Shown in pieces: positions 14,763 to 22,703 of a stretch of DNA of 64,000 nt (position 1 is the stretch's first letter; each line of letters starts with the position of its first letter). The notes under the pieces were generated by a model that was not told the origin of the DNA, made no database searches, and worked only from the letters and a program-made list of their open reading frames with translations. Made by a program: the position numbers and the translations under genes. Source of the DNA: JBQTHD01 sp052390275 (GTDB lineage Bacteria > Actinomycetota > Acidimicrobiia > Acidimicrobiales > AC-14); the NCBI GenBank assembly GCA_052390275.1, contig JBQTHD010000022.1, positions 1 through 64,000 on the forward strand. Reading direction: 5' to 3'.

Positions 14763-17213
14763 ATGCGCGCTCCATTGTCATGGCTCCGGGATTTCGCTCC
14801 CTTCGGGGACGATGTCGACCTGTTGGCCAGATCTCTGTCCTCGCTCGGCCTGGTGGTGGAGGCGGTCGAACGGGTGGGGGAGGGCCTCGACGATGTGATC
14901 GTGGCCCGGGTTCTGGGTACCCGCCCGCATCCCGGCGCCGATCGGGTCCAGTTGGTGGAAGTCGATGCCGGGGACCCGGCGCCGACCCAGATCGTCTGCG
15001 GCGCTTTCAATTTCGGCCCGGGGGACATGGTCCCGCTGGCTCCGGCCGGTGCGACCCTGCCCGGTGGCTTTCACATCGGGCGCCGCAAGGTCCGGGGCGA
15101 ATGGTCCGAGGGCATGTTGTGCTCGTCGTCTGAGTTGGGCCTGGCAGGCGACGCCGATGGCATCCTCCTCCTGGGACCGGTCGCCGGCCTGGCCCCGGGT
15201 GCGCCGCTGGTTGAGGCCCTGGGTTTCGGGGCAGACGTGGTCTTCGACCTGGAGGTCACCCCCAATCGGCCCGACGCCATGTCCATGGTGGGTGTCGCGC
15301 GGGATCTGGCAGCCCGCCTGCGGCTTCCATTCAGCCGCCAGGTTGGCGGCGCGGCCGATCCCCCCGACGAGGCCACCGGGAACGCTGCTCCTGGTTCCCG
15401 GGTGACAGTGGAGGCTGGGGATCTGTGCCCGCTGTTCGCGTCAACTGTGTTGGACGATGTTGTCGTCGGTCCGTCGCCCGCCTGGATGGCCCGGCGACTG
15501 GTTCTGGCCGGCATGCGTTCCATTTCCAACCTGGTTGACATCTCCAACTACGTGATGATCGAGACGGGCAACCCCAACCATGCCTACGATCTCGCCCGCC
15601 TGGGCGGGGGCGGGTTGATCGTGCGCCGGGGACGGGTCGGCGAGGCCCTCCGCACCCTCGACGGGACTGACCGAACGCTGGGCCCCGACGACTGTGTCAT
15701 CTGTGACCGGGATAATGAACCCGCCGGTTTGGCCGGGGTGATGGGGGGAGCCAGCAGCGAGATAGACGTCGCAACCACCCGGGTCCTCCTGGAAGTCGCC
15801 TGGTTCAACCCGTTGTCGGTGGCCCGATCCGCCAACCGCCTGGGGCTGCGGACCGAAGCATCGGTTCGCTTCGAGCGGGGAGTGGACCCCGATGCGCTGG
15901 TCTGGGCCTCGGAGCGTTTTGTGAATCTGGCCACCGCCTTGGCCGGAGCCCGGGTGAGCGGTCCCACCTCGTTGGCCGGCCCTGGCCGGCCGTCGTCGGT
16001 CCCGGTCACCCTGAGGTCCGACCGGGTCAACCAGGTCCTTGGAATCGAGATGCCCGCCGAGGAAGTGGCCGGCCACCTGCAGGCCATTGGCTTCGGCCTC
16101 AGAATCCCGTTCGCCTCCGAAACCGGCAGCGGCGCAGCGGTGACATGGTCGGTGGTGGTGCCGTCGTGGCGGCCGGACTGCACCAGGGAGATCGACCTGA
16201 TCGAAGAAGTCGCCCGCCACCATGGCTACGACCGGATCCCCCGGACCCGGCCGGTGATCCGCCAGAGCGGGGCACTGACCGCCGAACAGAGGCAGGACCG
16301 CCTGGTCCGTCAGGTCATGGTCGGGGCCGGTCTCTGTGAAGCCTGGACCAGTTCCTTCTGTAGTCGGGAGGCGCTGGAGCGGGCCGGCCTGGGGGCCGCG
16401 GCGGCTATCGAGGTGGCCAATCCCCTCAGTTCCGACGAGGGATGGCTGCGGCCGTCGCTGCTACCGGGGTTGCTCGACGCCCTGGGCACCAATGCCGGGC
16501 ACCGAAACGCCGGCGCCGCTCTGTTCGAGGTTGGCCGAGTGTTCCTCGCTGGGATGGACGCCCGGCCCGCCGAAGCCCGGCCCGCCGACTCCGCGGCGCA
16601 GACCACCGTTTCCCACCGGGAGCCGAACCACCTCGCTGTAATCCTGGGACGAGCCGACGCCCCCGCCGCCGTTGAGATCTGGCACCGGTTGGCTGGGGCC
16701 CTTCGATTGGCGGTGAGCGCGATGGCAGCGGTCGATACGGTCCCCGGCCTTCACCCGGGCCGCAGCGCCCAGGTCGTGGGGCCGGCTGGATGCTTGGCCG
16801 TGGTGGGCGAGGTCCATCCCCAAGTTGCGGCGGCCTGGGACCTCGAAGGCCGCATCGGGTGGCTGGAGGTTGACCTGGACGTACTCGCCGCCTGGGATCG
16901 CCGGCCGGACACCTGGACACCGGTCAGCCGATTCCCTTCCGCCGACATCGATCTTGCTTTCGAGGTGGACGAGTCGGTTCCCGCCGCCTCGGTGACCGCA
17001 ACCCTGCGGGCGGTGCTGGGCGAAGTCGTCGAGGACCTGGAGTTGTTCGACGTCTACCGGGGTGCCCAGGTGGCGCCCAGCACCCGCAGCCTGGCCTGGC
17101 GGCTTCGGCTCTGCTCCCTGGATCACACGCTGGCCGACTCCGAAATCACCGAGATCCGCCAACGCGCGATCGACGCTGTTACCGACAACCACCCCGCCCG
17201 CCTCCGTAGCTGA
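14763..17213 (+). CDS. pheT: Phenylalanyl-tRNA synthetase beta subunit
   Basis: The 816-residue structural and editing subunit of PheRS. Domains in order: MRAPLSWLRDF start, the EMAP/OB-type tRNA-binding domain (residues about 45-155, DPAPTQIVCGAFNF, EGMLCSSSELGL), the B3/B4 editing domain (LVDISNYVMIETGNPNHAYDLA, LEVAWFNPLSVARSANRLGLRTEASVRFERGVD), B5 (VNQVLGIEMPAEEVAGHLQAIGF, WSVVVPSWRPDCTREIDLIEEVARHHGYDRIP), the class II-like core, and the C-terminal anticodon-binding fold (PVSRFPSADIDLAFEVDE, LELFDVYRG). It ends the operon. The following DNA changes abruptly to accessory genes. Confidence 0.97.
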   Translation: MRAPLSWLRDFAPFGDDVDLLARSLSSLGLVVEAVERVGEGLDDVIVARVLGTRPHPGADRVQLVEVDAGDPAPTQIVCGAFNFGPGDMVPLAPAGATLPGGFHIGRRKVRGEWSEGMLCSSSELGLAGDADGILLLGPVAGLAPGAPLVEALGFGADVVFDLEVTPNRPDAMSMVGVARDLAARLRLPFSRQVGGAADPPDEATGNAAPGSRVTVEAGDLCPLFASTVLDDVVVGPSPAWMARRLVLAGMRSISNLVDISNYVMIETGNPNHAYDLARLGGGGLIVRRGRVGEALRTLDGTDRTLGPDDCVICDRDNEPAGLAGVMGGASSEIDVATTRVLLEVAWFNPLSVARSANRLGLRTEASVRFERGVDPDALVWASERFVNLATALAGARVSGPTSLAGPGRPSSVPVTLRSDRVNQVLGIEMPAEEVAGHLQAIGFGLRIPFASETGSGAAVTWSVVVPSWRPDCTREIDLIEEVARHHGYDRIPRTRPVIRQSGALTAEQRQDRLVRQVMVGAGLCEAWTSSFCSREALERAGLGAAAAIEVANPLSSDEGWLRPSLLPGLLDALGTNAGHRNAGAALFEVGRVFLAGMDARPAEARPADSAAQTTVSHREPNHLAVILGRADAPAAVEIWHRLAGALRLAVSAMAAVDTVPGLHPGRSAQVVGPAGCLAVVGEVHPQVAAAWDLEGRIGWLEVDLDVLAAWDRRPDTWTPVSRFPSADIDLAFEVDESVPAASVTATLRAVLGEVVEDLELFDVYRGAQVAPSTRSLAWRLRLCSLDHTLADSEITEIRQRAIDAVTDNHPARLRS

Positions 17214-17252
17214 GGGCAGAGTTGCTCGAACAGCGACCCGACCCCTGAGGCG

Positions 17253-17438
17253 TTACCAGTCGGCACTGGACTCGTGCCACCGAAGTCCCGGACAGAGCGT
17301 GAAGTCCCGATCGGCGCTAACAAGTTGCAGGCCCCGTTCCACTACCAGGGCTGCCAGGTGAGCATCCGTGGTGTGGTGCTCAGCGGCCTTTCCGTCGCGC
17401 AGCATCTCGTCGTAGATGATGCCAGGGTCTGCCCCTGC
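17253..17438 (-). pseudogene. C-terminal remnant of a PIN-domain (VapC-like) toxin
   Basis: The minus-strand frame ending at 17253 reads TTDAHLAALVVERGLQLVSADRDF and PGLRW, the classic end of VapC-type PIN nucleases with the third and fourth acidic residues (DAHLAAL, SADRDF). The first part of the domain, with the leading Asp and the Glu, is missing: upstream of about 17438 the frame runs into unrelated transposase-derived sequence. Without the complete acidic cluster it should not be an active nuclease. Confidence 0.65.
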
Positions 17439-17466
17439 TTTGGTTGACTCGCAGGGTTGATAAACA

Positions 17467-17607
17467 TCACGCAGCTTGAGCGGTCGGTCGAAGCAGTATC
17501 TCAAACTCGACCGGGGTGAGCTTGCCCAGCCCTAGCTGTCGTCGGCGGCGGTGATAGGTGGCCTCGATCCAGGTGACGATGGCCAGACGTAATTGGGGGT
17601 TGGACAA
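17467..17607 (-). pseudogene. C-terminal remnant of an IS3-type transposase
   Basis: Forty-six codons reading NPQLRLAIVTWIEATYHRRRR then QLGLGKLTPVEFEI, the characteristic end of IS3-superfamily OrfB (the YHRRR...LG-LTPxEFE signature). All three catalytic acidic residues lie upstream in a complete protein and are absent here. The remnant begins immediately after the stop codon of the intact vapC gene and is in the same frame. It differs from the IS3-type element at 18.6-19.7 kb, so it marks a second, older insertion. Confidence 0.65.
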
Positions 17608-18009
17608 TCAGGCACGGACGAGCCCAGGCACGTCGTCGAAGATCTCGTCGGCGGTGAGCACGGCAGCGCCCAGGTGCACCGCGGCAGCTGCGATCCAGAG
17701 ATCGTTGCCATGCATCGGACTCGCCAAGGGGTGACCAACCCGGCGACACTCGACCCGCAGAACCGCCATCGTTGTGAGAAGCCGGTCGGTCACTGGCGCG
17801 ACCGTGACGGCGCCGATCGCGGCTTCCAGGCGCTCAAGTCGAGCGGCGCCCCACCCGGCGACGAGCGAACCGTAGCGAAGCTCGGCGACGGTGACTGGGG
17901 CGATGAAGAGCTGATTGCCGACCAGCCTGGAGGTGTACTCGTCGTGGCGATGCCGCCGGCGCGCGCTCAGGGCGGCGCTGAAGACCCCTGTGTCGACTAC
18001 CAGCCTCAC
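17608..18009 (-). CDS. PIN-domain ribonuclease toxin, VapC family
   Basis: A 133-residue PIN nuclease. The acidic metal-binding residues are all present: VVDTGVFSA (Asp6), APVTVAELRYG (Glu about 43), HGNDLWIAAAAV (Asp about 102) and VLTADEIFDDVPGL (Asp about 120 and 124). Toxins of this type cut RNA and are neutralised by a protein encoded just upstream. Its ATG overlaps the end of the preceding 84-residue frame by four bases, the usual antitoxin-toxin coupling. It lies in the accessory island between pheT and tRNA-Ala. Confidence 0.87.
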   Translation of the reverse strand: MRLVVDTGVFSAALSARRRHRHDEYTSRLVGNQLFIAPVTVAELRYGSLVAGWGAARLERLEAAIGAVTVAPVTDRLLTTMAVLRVECRRVGHPLASPMHGNDLWIAAAAVHLGAAVLTADEIFDDVPGLVRA

Positions 18010-18260
18010 CGCCCGAGAGCGGCGAAGAACGCGTCCTCCTCCTCGACCGACAGATCATCGATCAAAAGGGCTTCGAGCGAAGGGAGCGCAGGAGCGCTGG
18101 CGAGCTGAGACGCCTCCAGGTCGACCGGCAGGAGGCCGGTCCCGCGCCCGGTTGCGTCGTCGCGCCACGCGGCCTCGCTCACCACATCGAAGCCTACGTC
18201 ACCAATGAGGAGATGACCCGAAGTATTGCGACCGTTTTGCCCTTGCTCCACCGTGGCCAA
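18006..18260 (-). CDS. Probable antitoxin paired with the VapC toxin
   Basis: An 84-residue frame ending in an acidic, leucine-rich tail (LPSLEALLIDDLSVEEEDAFFAALGR) and overlapping vapC by ATGA. Position, size and acidic C-terminus fit an antitoxin, but no MetJ/Arc, AbrB or Phd domain can be recognised. The first 20 residues overlap the end of the truncated channel gene, so the real start may be an internal GTG at about 18185, giving roughly 60 residues. The call rests mainly on gene context. Confidence 0.5.
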   Translation of the reverse strand: MATVEQGQNGRNTSGHLLIGDVGFDVVSEAAWRDDATGRGTGLLPVDLEASQLASAPALPSLEALLIDDLSVEEEDAFFAALGR

Positions 18261-18475
18261 TTGTCGCGAAGTTCATCCAGCTTCGCGAGAATCGGATCCT
18301 CCTGCTGTTCCTCAACAAAGAATGCTGCGATGTTCGCTGTCAGGACGCCGAAGAGGGCGATGCCGGTGAGCATAAGGAGGGCGGCGACACCGCGACCTGC
18401 AGCCGTGACCGGGAATGTGTCGCCATAGCCGACGGTCGTCACCGTGCTTACAGCCCACCAAATTGCGCTACCCAA
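18194..18475 (-). pseudogene. Truncated potassium channel (pore and second helix only)
   Basis: The frame reads IWWAVSTVTTVGYGDTFPV, which is a K+ channel pore helix and TVGYGD selectivity filter, followed by the inner helix (GVAALLMLTGIALFGVLTANIAAFF) and a charged tail. The outer helix that must precede the pore is absent: homology stops near 18480, where IS-associated sequence begins, and only a TTG is available as a start. It looks like a channel gene cut by insertion of the neighbouring element, with any remaining product probably non-functional. Confidence 0.65.
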
Positions 18476-18639
18476 AGAGGCGATCCGGCGCCGACCACGG
18501 CCACCTCAGGACAGACCACGCTCACCCTGGTCATGGGTCGACATGCACCCTTGGTCGCCAGACCCTGTCTGTCAGGCTGAGGTGAGACACCTGCAGTAAC
18601 CCCCGATCCCATGCAGGGCGAGAACGGACTCACACAACG
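18476..18639. other. Upstream flank of the IS3-type element
   Basis: No gene is seen. AGGTG/CACCT arms around 18580-18592 form a short hairpin, and CCTCAGGACAG near 18505 is partly inverted by a CTGTCAGG-CTGAGG stretch near 18568-18581. These may belong to the element end, but I could not match a terminal inverted repeat to the right side. Confidence 0.3.
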
Positions 18640-19062
18640 ATGACCATCACGATGGACCGCGCCCATGATGTGGCGATGGGCGATGCCGACCCTGCGCCTC
18701 TCGACCGGCCCCGGCGCCGCACGTTCCCGGCCGCTTACAAGAGAAGCATCCTCGCCGAGTACGACGCCTGCACCGGCGTCGGCGACAAGGGCGCCCTGCT
18801 GCGGCGGGAGGGCCTCTACTCCTCTCATATTGTCGAGTGGCGCCGGGCCCGTGAGGCCGGCGCCCTGGCCGGACTGGCCTCCAGGCCACGACCGAGGACC
18901 ACGCCCGAGCAGGCCGAGCTGTCCCGGGCCCGCAAACGGGCCGAGCGGGCCGAGTCCGAGCTGGCGAAGGCCCGGCTGGTCATCGAGATCCAGGGAAAAG
19001 CATCGGAGCTCTTGGGGCGGCTGCTGGCCGAGAGCAGCGAGGACCTCAAGCAGCAGCCGTGA
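18640..19062 (+). CDS. IS3-family transposase OrfA
   Basis: A 140-residue OrfA. RRRTFPAAYKRSILAEYDACTG is the helix-turn-helix of IS3-type transposases, and the region GLYSSHIVEWRRAREAGAL matches the IS3 subgroup found in actinobacteria. A charged coiled-coil (about residues 90-135, with AERAESELAKARLVIEIQGKASELL) forms the leucine-zipper-like segment. The stop overlaps the OrfB GTG by four bases. With OrfB truncated, the element should be immobile on its own. Confidence 0.82.
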   Translation: MTITMDRAHDVAMGDADPAPLDRPRRRTFPAAYKRSILAEYDACTGVGDKGALLRREGLYSSHIVEWRRAREAGALAGLASRPRPRTTPEQAELSRARKRAERAESELAKARLVIEIQGKASELLGRLLAESSEDLKQQP

Positions 19063-19652
19063 TCGACGCCGCTTTCGCCAAGATCGAGGCCATCGCCGGC
19101 ACCAGGGCGGCGTGCGCGGCCGTGGGCCGGCCCCGGGCCTCGCACTACCGTCGTGGCCAGCCCCCCCGCCTGGGCCCGCCCGCTCCCCGCCCAACGCCGC
19201 CCAACGCCCTTTCCGCCTCCGAGGCCCAGGCGGTGCTCGCCGTGCTGCACTCGGAGCGTTTCGCCGATGCCGCCCCGGCCCAGGTGTGGGCCACGCTGCT
19301 CGACGAAGGCGCCTACCTGGCCTCGGAGTCGACCATGTACCGGCTGCTGCGCAACGACGGCGAGGTCACCGAGCGCCGCCGCCAGGCCACCCACCCACCC
19401 CGGGCGGTGCCCGAGCTGCTGGCCACCAGGCCCAACGAGGTGTGGTCCTATGACGCCACCGCCCTCAAAGGCCCGGTACGGGGCTCCCATTACGACCTGC
19501 TGGTGATGATCGACATCTTCAGCCGCTACGTCCCCGGCTGGGCCGTCGTCGACATTCACGACGGCCCCATCGTCAAGGCCTGGATCGACCAGGTCGTCGC
19601 CGCCCAGGGCGGCATCGAGGCCGGCACCCTCGCCATCCACTCTGTCCACTGA
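19059..19652 (+). pseudogene. IS3-family transposase OrfB, 3' truncated
   Basis: The first 197 codons of an OrfB of roughly 350. An N-terminal HTH_21-like region (ALSASEAQAVLAVLHSERFADAAPAQVWATLLDEG, STMYRLLRNDGEV) is followed by the start of the rve integrase domain with the first catalytic Asp (NEVWSYDATALKGP). The frame ends at GTLAIHSVH where functional relatives continue into the second Asp and the Glu; no continuation is found in other frames downstream. The loss of the remaining DDE residues makes it non-functional. Confidence 0.8.
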
Positions 19653-19801
19653 TCGCCCTCCCGTAGCCCGCTGTTCTCATGGTCGCATCCAAACACCCGT
19701 TCGATCAACAGATTCTCACGGGGGTGTGACCAATCATCGAAGGGGCCCTGTTGGCCGCCCTGAGGAACGTCGGTCGTAGGCCGTAGCGGCTTGGTAGGAC
19801 G
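19653..19801. other. Non-coding stretch after the truncated transposase
   Basis: No gene recognised. The boundary at about 19637, where transposase homology stops, suggests a deletion or a later insertion joint. No tRNA-like or att-like repeat was found. Confidence 0.3.
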
Positions 19802-20371
19802 ATGACCCAACCGATGACCCCCCGCCGCCACATCCCTCATCCCCGGCCAGGGTCGGGACGAGTGAGGCCGGCAGCCGGGTCCGGGGATGGTGGGGCGCCT
19901 CGGATTCAGGCGGAAGGTGAGCCAGCTCGGCGAGTCCCATGCAAATGGTGCAGCGAAGCAATTCTTCCGCAAGCGCGCTGCTGTCCCCACTGCGGCAAGC
20001 ACCTGCGAGGCGTGACTAGGTCGGCTCGGGCTGGCCTCATCGTGATAGCCGCCGGCTTTGCCGGCTTCATCGCCATCTTGATGGGCCAGCGCGCCTGCCC
20101 GCCGTGGCGGACCCCGGGAGCACCCGAGGTATACGCCGAGATCGCTGCCACCACCGACTGCGCTGTCTTGCGAGAAGGATTCGAGCGCAACCGCGCCGAT
20201 GTCCGGCGGCGGGAGCGAGCGCAGAGGGAGGGGACCGGGGCGAGTAACAACGACTTCCTGCTCGCAGTCGTCACGTCCTACGCCAACGCCTACAACAGGC
20301 AAGCAAGCGCCGTGGGCTGTTCTTGGTTGATGAGTAGGCGCCGCGGCCGCCTCGGGGGCCCTAAGACCTAG
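19802..20371 (+). CDS. Zinc-ribbon protein with one membrane helix
   Basis: A 189-residue protein of unknown function. Residues about 47-65 form a zinc ribbon (CKWCSEAI and CCPHCGKHL, two CxxC pairs). A single hydrophobic helix follows (AGLIVIAAGFAGFIAILMG), and then a predicted external or periplasmic helical domain with two further Cys (TTDCAVLREGFERN, DFLLAVVTSYANAYNRQASAVGC). The first 45 residues are Pro/Arg-rich. It is 4 nt upstream of the superinfection-immunity-like gene and probably co-transcribed. The zinc ribbon is the only domain I can name. Confidence 0.6.
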   Translation: MTQPMTPRRHIPHPRPGSGRVRPAAGSGDGGAPRIQAEGEPARRVPCKWCSEAILPQARCCPHCGKHLRGVTRSARAGLIVIAAGFAGFIAILMGQRACPPWRTPGAPEVYAEIAATTDCAVLREGFERNRADVRRRERAQREGTGASNNDFLLAVVTSYANAYNRQASAVGCSWLMSRRRGRLGGPKT

Positions 20372-20375
20372 GAGG

Positions 20376-20693
20376 ATGGGAGCATTGGGCGTACTGGTGA
20401 TTATGGCGGCCGCTATCGGCTATTTCGCTTACTTCGCTCCATCGTTCCTCGGGATGTACCGGCGAGTCCCGGACCCCTGGCCACTCTTCGTCATCAACCT
20501 CTTTGCTGGCTGGACGCTCGTGGGCTGGGTCGTCGCCCTGGTCTTGGCCGTGCGTGACTTCGGCCCGAGCTTCGAGGTTGACCGGACCCGGCGGCCGCTC
20601 TCACCCCTTGGGATGCCCCTCGCACTGTCGGCGGCGGGGGCTTCAATGGTCCTGCTCATGTTCTCGGCGGTCTTCTGGATCGGAGGACGGTGA
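20376..20693 (+). CDS. Superinfection immunity-like membrane protein
   Basis: A 105-residue protein with three hydrophobic segments. The central block FVINLFAGWTLVGWVVALVLAVRDFG matches the conserved NxxxGWTxxGWVxALxxA core of the Imm_superinfect family, named after the phage T4 Imm protein that blocks DNA entry by a second phage. Most bacterial members are uncharacterised, so the immunity role is inferred. AGGAGG at 20370-20375 touches the ATG at 20376 but is ideally 9 nt from an in-frame TTG at 20385, which may be the real start. It stands between the zinc-ribbon gene and the integrase, as expected for island cargo. Confidence 0.72.
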   Translation: MGALGVLVIMAAAIGYFAYFAPSFLGMYRRVPDPWPLFVINLFAGWTLVGWVVALVLAVRDFGPSFEVDRTRRPLSPLGMPLALSAAGASMVLLMFSAVFWIGGR

Positions 20694-20724
20694 CCGTCAC
20701 GCGCCCCACAAGCACCCCCAGCTA

Positions 20725-21856
20725 GTGCCCCACATCCAACGCCGAGGCCCTAACCGGTGGGCAGGCGCGCTTTCGCGAACCGGGAGGCCAGGAGCGGGCC
20801 AAGACCTTCACTCGGCGAATCGACGCGGAGCGGTGGCTGGATGTGGTCAGGGCCGATTTGGTCCGGGGCACCTATCTCGACCCCGCCAAGGGCCGAATGA
20901 CATTCGCTCAGCTAACTGAGGAGTGGCTCGCTTCCAACCCGACAAAACGGGCCACCACCTTGGCTCGTGACAGGTCGAGCATTGCCCGGTTCGTCCCAGC
21001 CCTGGCCAAGATCCCAATCGGTGAGATCCATCCCGGCAACATCAAGGCGGCCGTCAAGGCCATGGACCATCTGGCACCACGCACGGTCCGGACTCATTAC
21101 GGCGTGTTGCGGGCCGCTCTCTCGTGGGCTGTCGAGGCCGACCTGCTCGACCGTTCACCCTGCCGGGGAGTGAACCTGCCGCCCGTCTCACCGGTAGGTA
21201 AGCCCCGGGCCAGCGCCGAGGCCCTCCGCCGACTAGCCGACGAGATGCCAGAGGACTACCGAGCAGCCATTTGGCTCGGGAGCCTGGGATTACGCCAAGC
21301 CGAGGTGTTCGGCCTTCGGGTCGGCTCGATCGACTTCTTGCGCCGGCGCCTAACCGTGCAGGCGACCATCAACGAAGTCGAGGGGCGCATGGTGTGCGGC
21401 GAGGGCAAGACCGCCTCGTCGGTGCGGACCTTCTCCCTGCCGACATCAGTGCGGGACCTGCTGGCCGCCCACCTGGCTCGCACCGGGAGGACCGACCCTG
21501 ACGACTTGGTTCTGCAGGCGCCAGGCGGCGGGCCCGTACGGGCCAACAACTTCCGGGGGCGGATCTACAACCCTGCTCTGGTTCGGGCTGGACTCCCCGG
21601 GCTCACCTTCCACCGGCTGCGCCATTCTGCCGGCCACCTGATGCGGGAGCGTGGCGTACCTCTCGATGTGATCCAGCGTCGGCTCGGGCACCGCAGCATC
21701 CGCACCACGGCGGACATCTACGGGTCGCTGCCCGAGTCTGTCGACCGGGCCGTAGCGGACCAGCTCGACGACGTTTTCGGGCCTGTTTCTGAGGCTCCTA
21801 CGGACGCCGTGCGGACTGACGAGGCAGCCGACGGTGCTTCGGGTGAGTTCACATAG
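20725..21856 (+). pseudogene. Tyrosine recombinase/integrase with a frameshifted N-terminus
   Basis: From the GTG at 20843 one frame encodes 337 residues with a SAM-like core-binding domain (MTFAQLTEEWLASNPTKRATTLARDRSSIARFVPAL) and a full catalytic domain: GLRQAEVFGL (Arg), FHRLRHSAGHLM (HxxR), LGHRSIRTTADIYG (His and nucleophile Tyr). Upstream the same frame continues as ARFREPGGQERAKTF, the usual arm-binding segment, without any ATG, GTG or TTG. In the +1-related frame a GTG at 20725 reads MPHIQRRGPNRWA, the expected beginning. One base is therefore lost or gained near 20760-20770. It may be inactive, or restart at 20843. Confidence 0.8.
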
Positions 21857-21875
21857 CCCCCGACCAGGGCTTTTT
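21855..21875 (+). terminator. Intrinsic terminator of the integrase gene
   Basis: AGCCC at 21855-21859 pairs with GGGCT at 21867-21871 across a 7-nt loop, followed by TTTT. It lies directly at the integrase stop and 5 nt from the 3' end of the convergent tRNA-Ala gene. Confidence 0.55.
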
Positions 21876-21879
21876 GGGG

Positions 21880-21952
21880 TGGAGGTGAGCGGATTCGAAC
21901 CGCCGACTTCCACGTTGCGAACGTGGCGCTCTGCCAGCTGAGCTACACCCCC
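21880..21952 (-). tRNA. tRNA-Ala(CGC)
   Basis: A 73-nt cloverleaf on the minus strand. The acceptor GGGGGTG pairs with CACCTCC and contains a G3-U70 pair, the identity element of alanine tRNAs. The D arm GCTC-AGCTGGCAG-AGCG, the anticodon stem CCACG/CGTGG with loop TTCGCAA (anticodon CGC, reads GCG) and the T arm GGCGG-TTCGAAT-CCGCT are all intact. The discriminator is A and the CCA end is not encoded in full. The tyrosine integrase gene ends 24 nt from its 3' end, the usual setting for island integration. Confidence 0.95.
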
Positions 21953-21965
21953 CGGATGGCTGAGG

Positions 21966-22703
21966 TTAGCCGGGAGGCTCCGGCGGACGGCCGGCAAAGC
22001 CGCTGGACGCTTGGAGGGTTGCCTCCAGGGCTGATTGCAGACGGGAACCGAGCACAGCCGTGGTGACGTCGCCCCGCGTGCGTTCCAGGACCCCCCGCAG
22101 CGCATCGGTCGTTCGCCGGAGCCCTCCGGTGACTGCGTCGGGGTAGTCGAAGGTGATCAGGATGCCGTAGACGTCGTCCATGGCCGCCAGCAATTCTTCG
22201 GCCCGGTCCACCCCGCAATCACGCAAACGATCCAAAGCGTGGCGACGGAGCTCGCTGGCCCCTTCGGCCAGCCCGTTGAGCCAGGCAGCGCTGCTGACGG
22301 AGAGTCCCGCCGGGCTGGGCAGCGAGCCCCCGGTCACCAGGGCCAGCGTCAGGCGGGCTTCGGCGTACTCCTTCTGCGCGTCGTGCAGGGGGCCGGTGGC
22401 GGCGAGCGACGGATAGTCGGCCAGAGCCCCATGGGCCTCGTCGAGGGCGGCTTCCGCCTCCTGGCCTCGCTGGGTGGCAGCTTCAAAATCCAACCGGTGG
22501 ACGGCCCGGATGGAGGCCGCTGAAGACTGGATCACCCGGCGGCAGGACCTTATTGCCACCTCCCGAGCCCTATGGGCTCCGGCGAAATCAACCTGGATTT
22601 GCTGGCTCAAACACTCGAGTTCGGGGCGGCGGGAACCCCCGGGCGAGCCTGCGCCCTGGCTGGAGATCAGGCGGCCGAAGTCAGTAGTTGGCGGGGCGGC
22701 CAA
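21966..22703 (-). CDS. Translin/TRAX-like RNA-binding protein
   Basis: A 245-residue, almost wholly helical protein. REVAIRSCRRVIQSSAASIRAVHRLDFEAA, LHDAQKEYAEARLTLALVTGG, AAWLNGLAEGASELRRHALDRLRDCGVDRAEELLAAMDDVYGILITFDYPDAVTGGLRRTTDALRGVLERTRGDVT match the translin fold, in which eukaryotic members bind and trim RNA. In archaeal and bacterial genomes such proteins are often mislabelled as haloacid dehalogenases; no HAD motif (DxDxT) is present. The TTG start overlaps the preceding gene by 23 nt, so a later start is possible, but co-transcription with the moa genes is likely. Confidence 0.78.
   Translation of the reverse strand: MAAPPTTDFGRLISSQGAGSPGGSRRPELECLSQQIQVDFAGAHRAREVAIRSCRRVIQSSAASIRAVHRLDFEAATQRGQEAEAALDEAHGALADYPSLAATGPLHDAQKEYAEARLTLALVTGGSLPSPAGLSVSSAAWLNGLAEGASELRRHALDRLRDCGVDRAEELLAAMDDVYGILITFDYPDAVTGGLRRTTDALRGVLERTRGDVTTAVLGSRLQSALEATLQASSGFAGRPPEPPG

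Noticed and set aside
17214..17300. Search for a duplicate of the tRNA-Ala 3' end that would mark the second island boundary
   Set aside because: No matching stretch was found by eye; the attachment site may be elsewhere or eroded.
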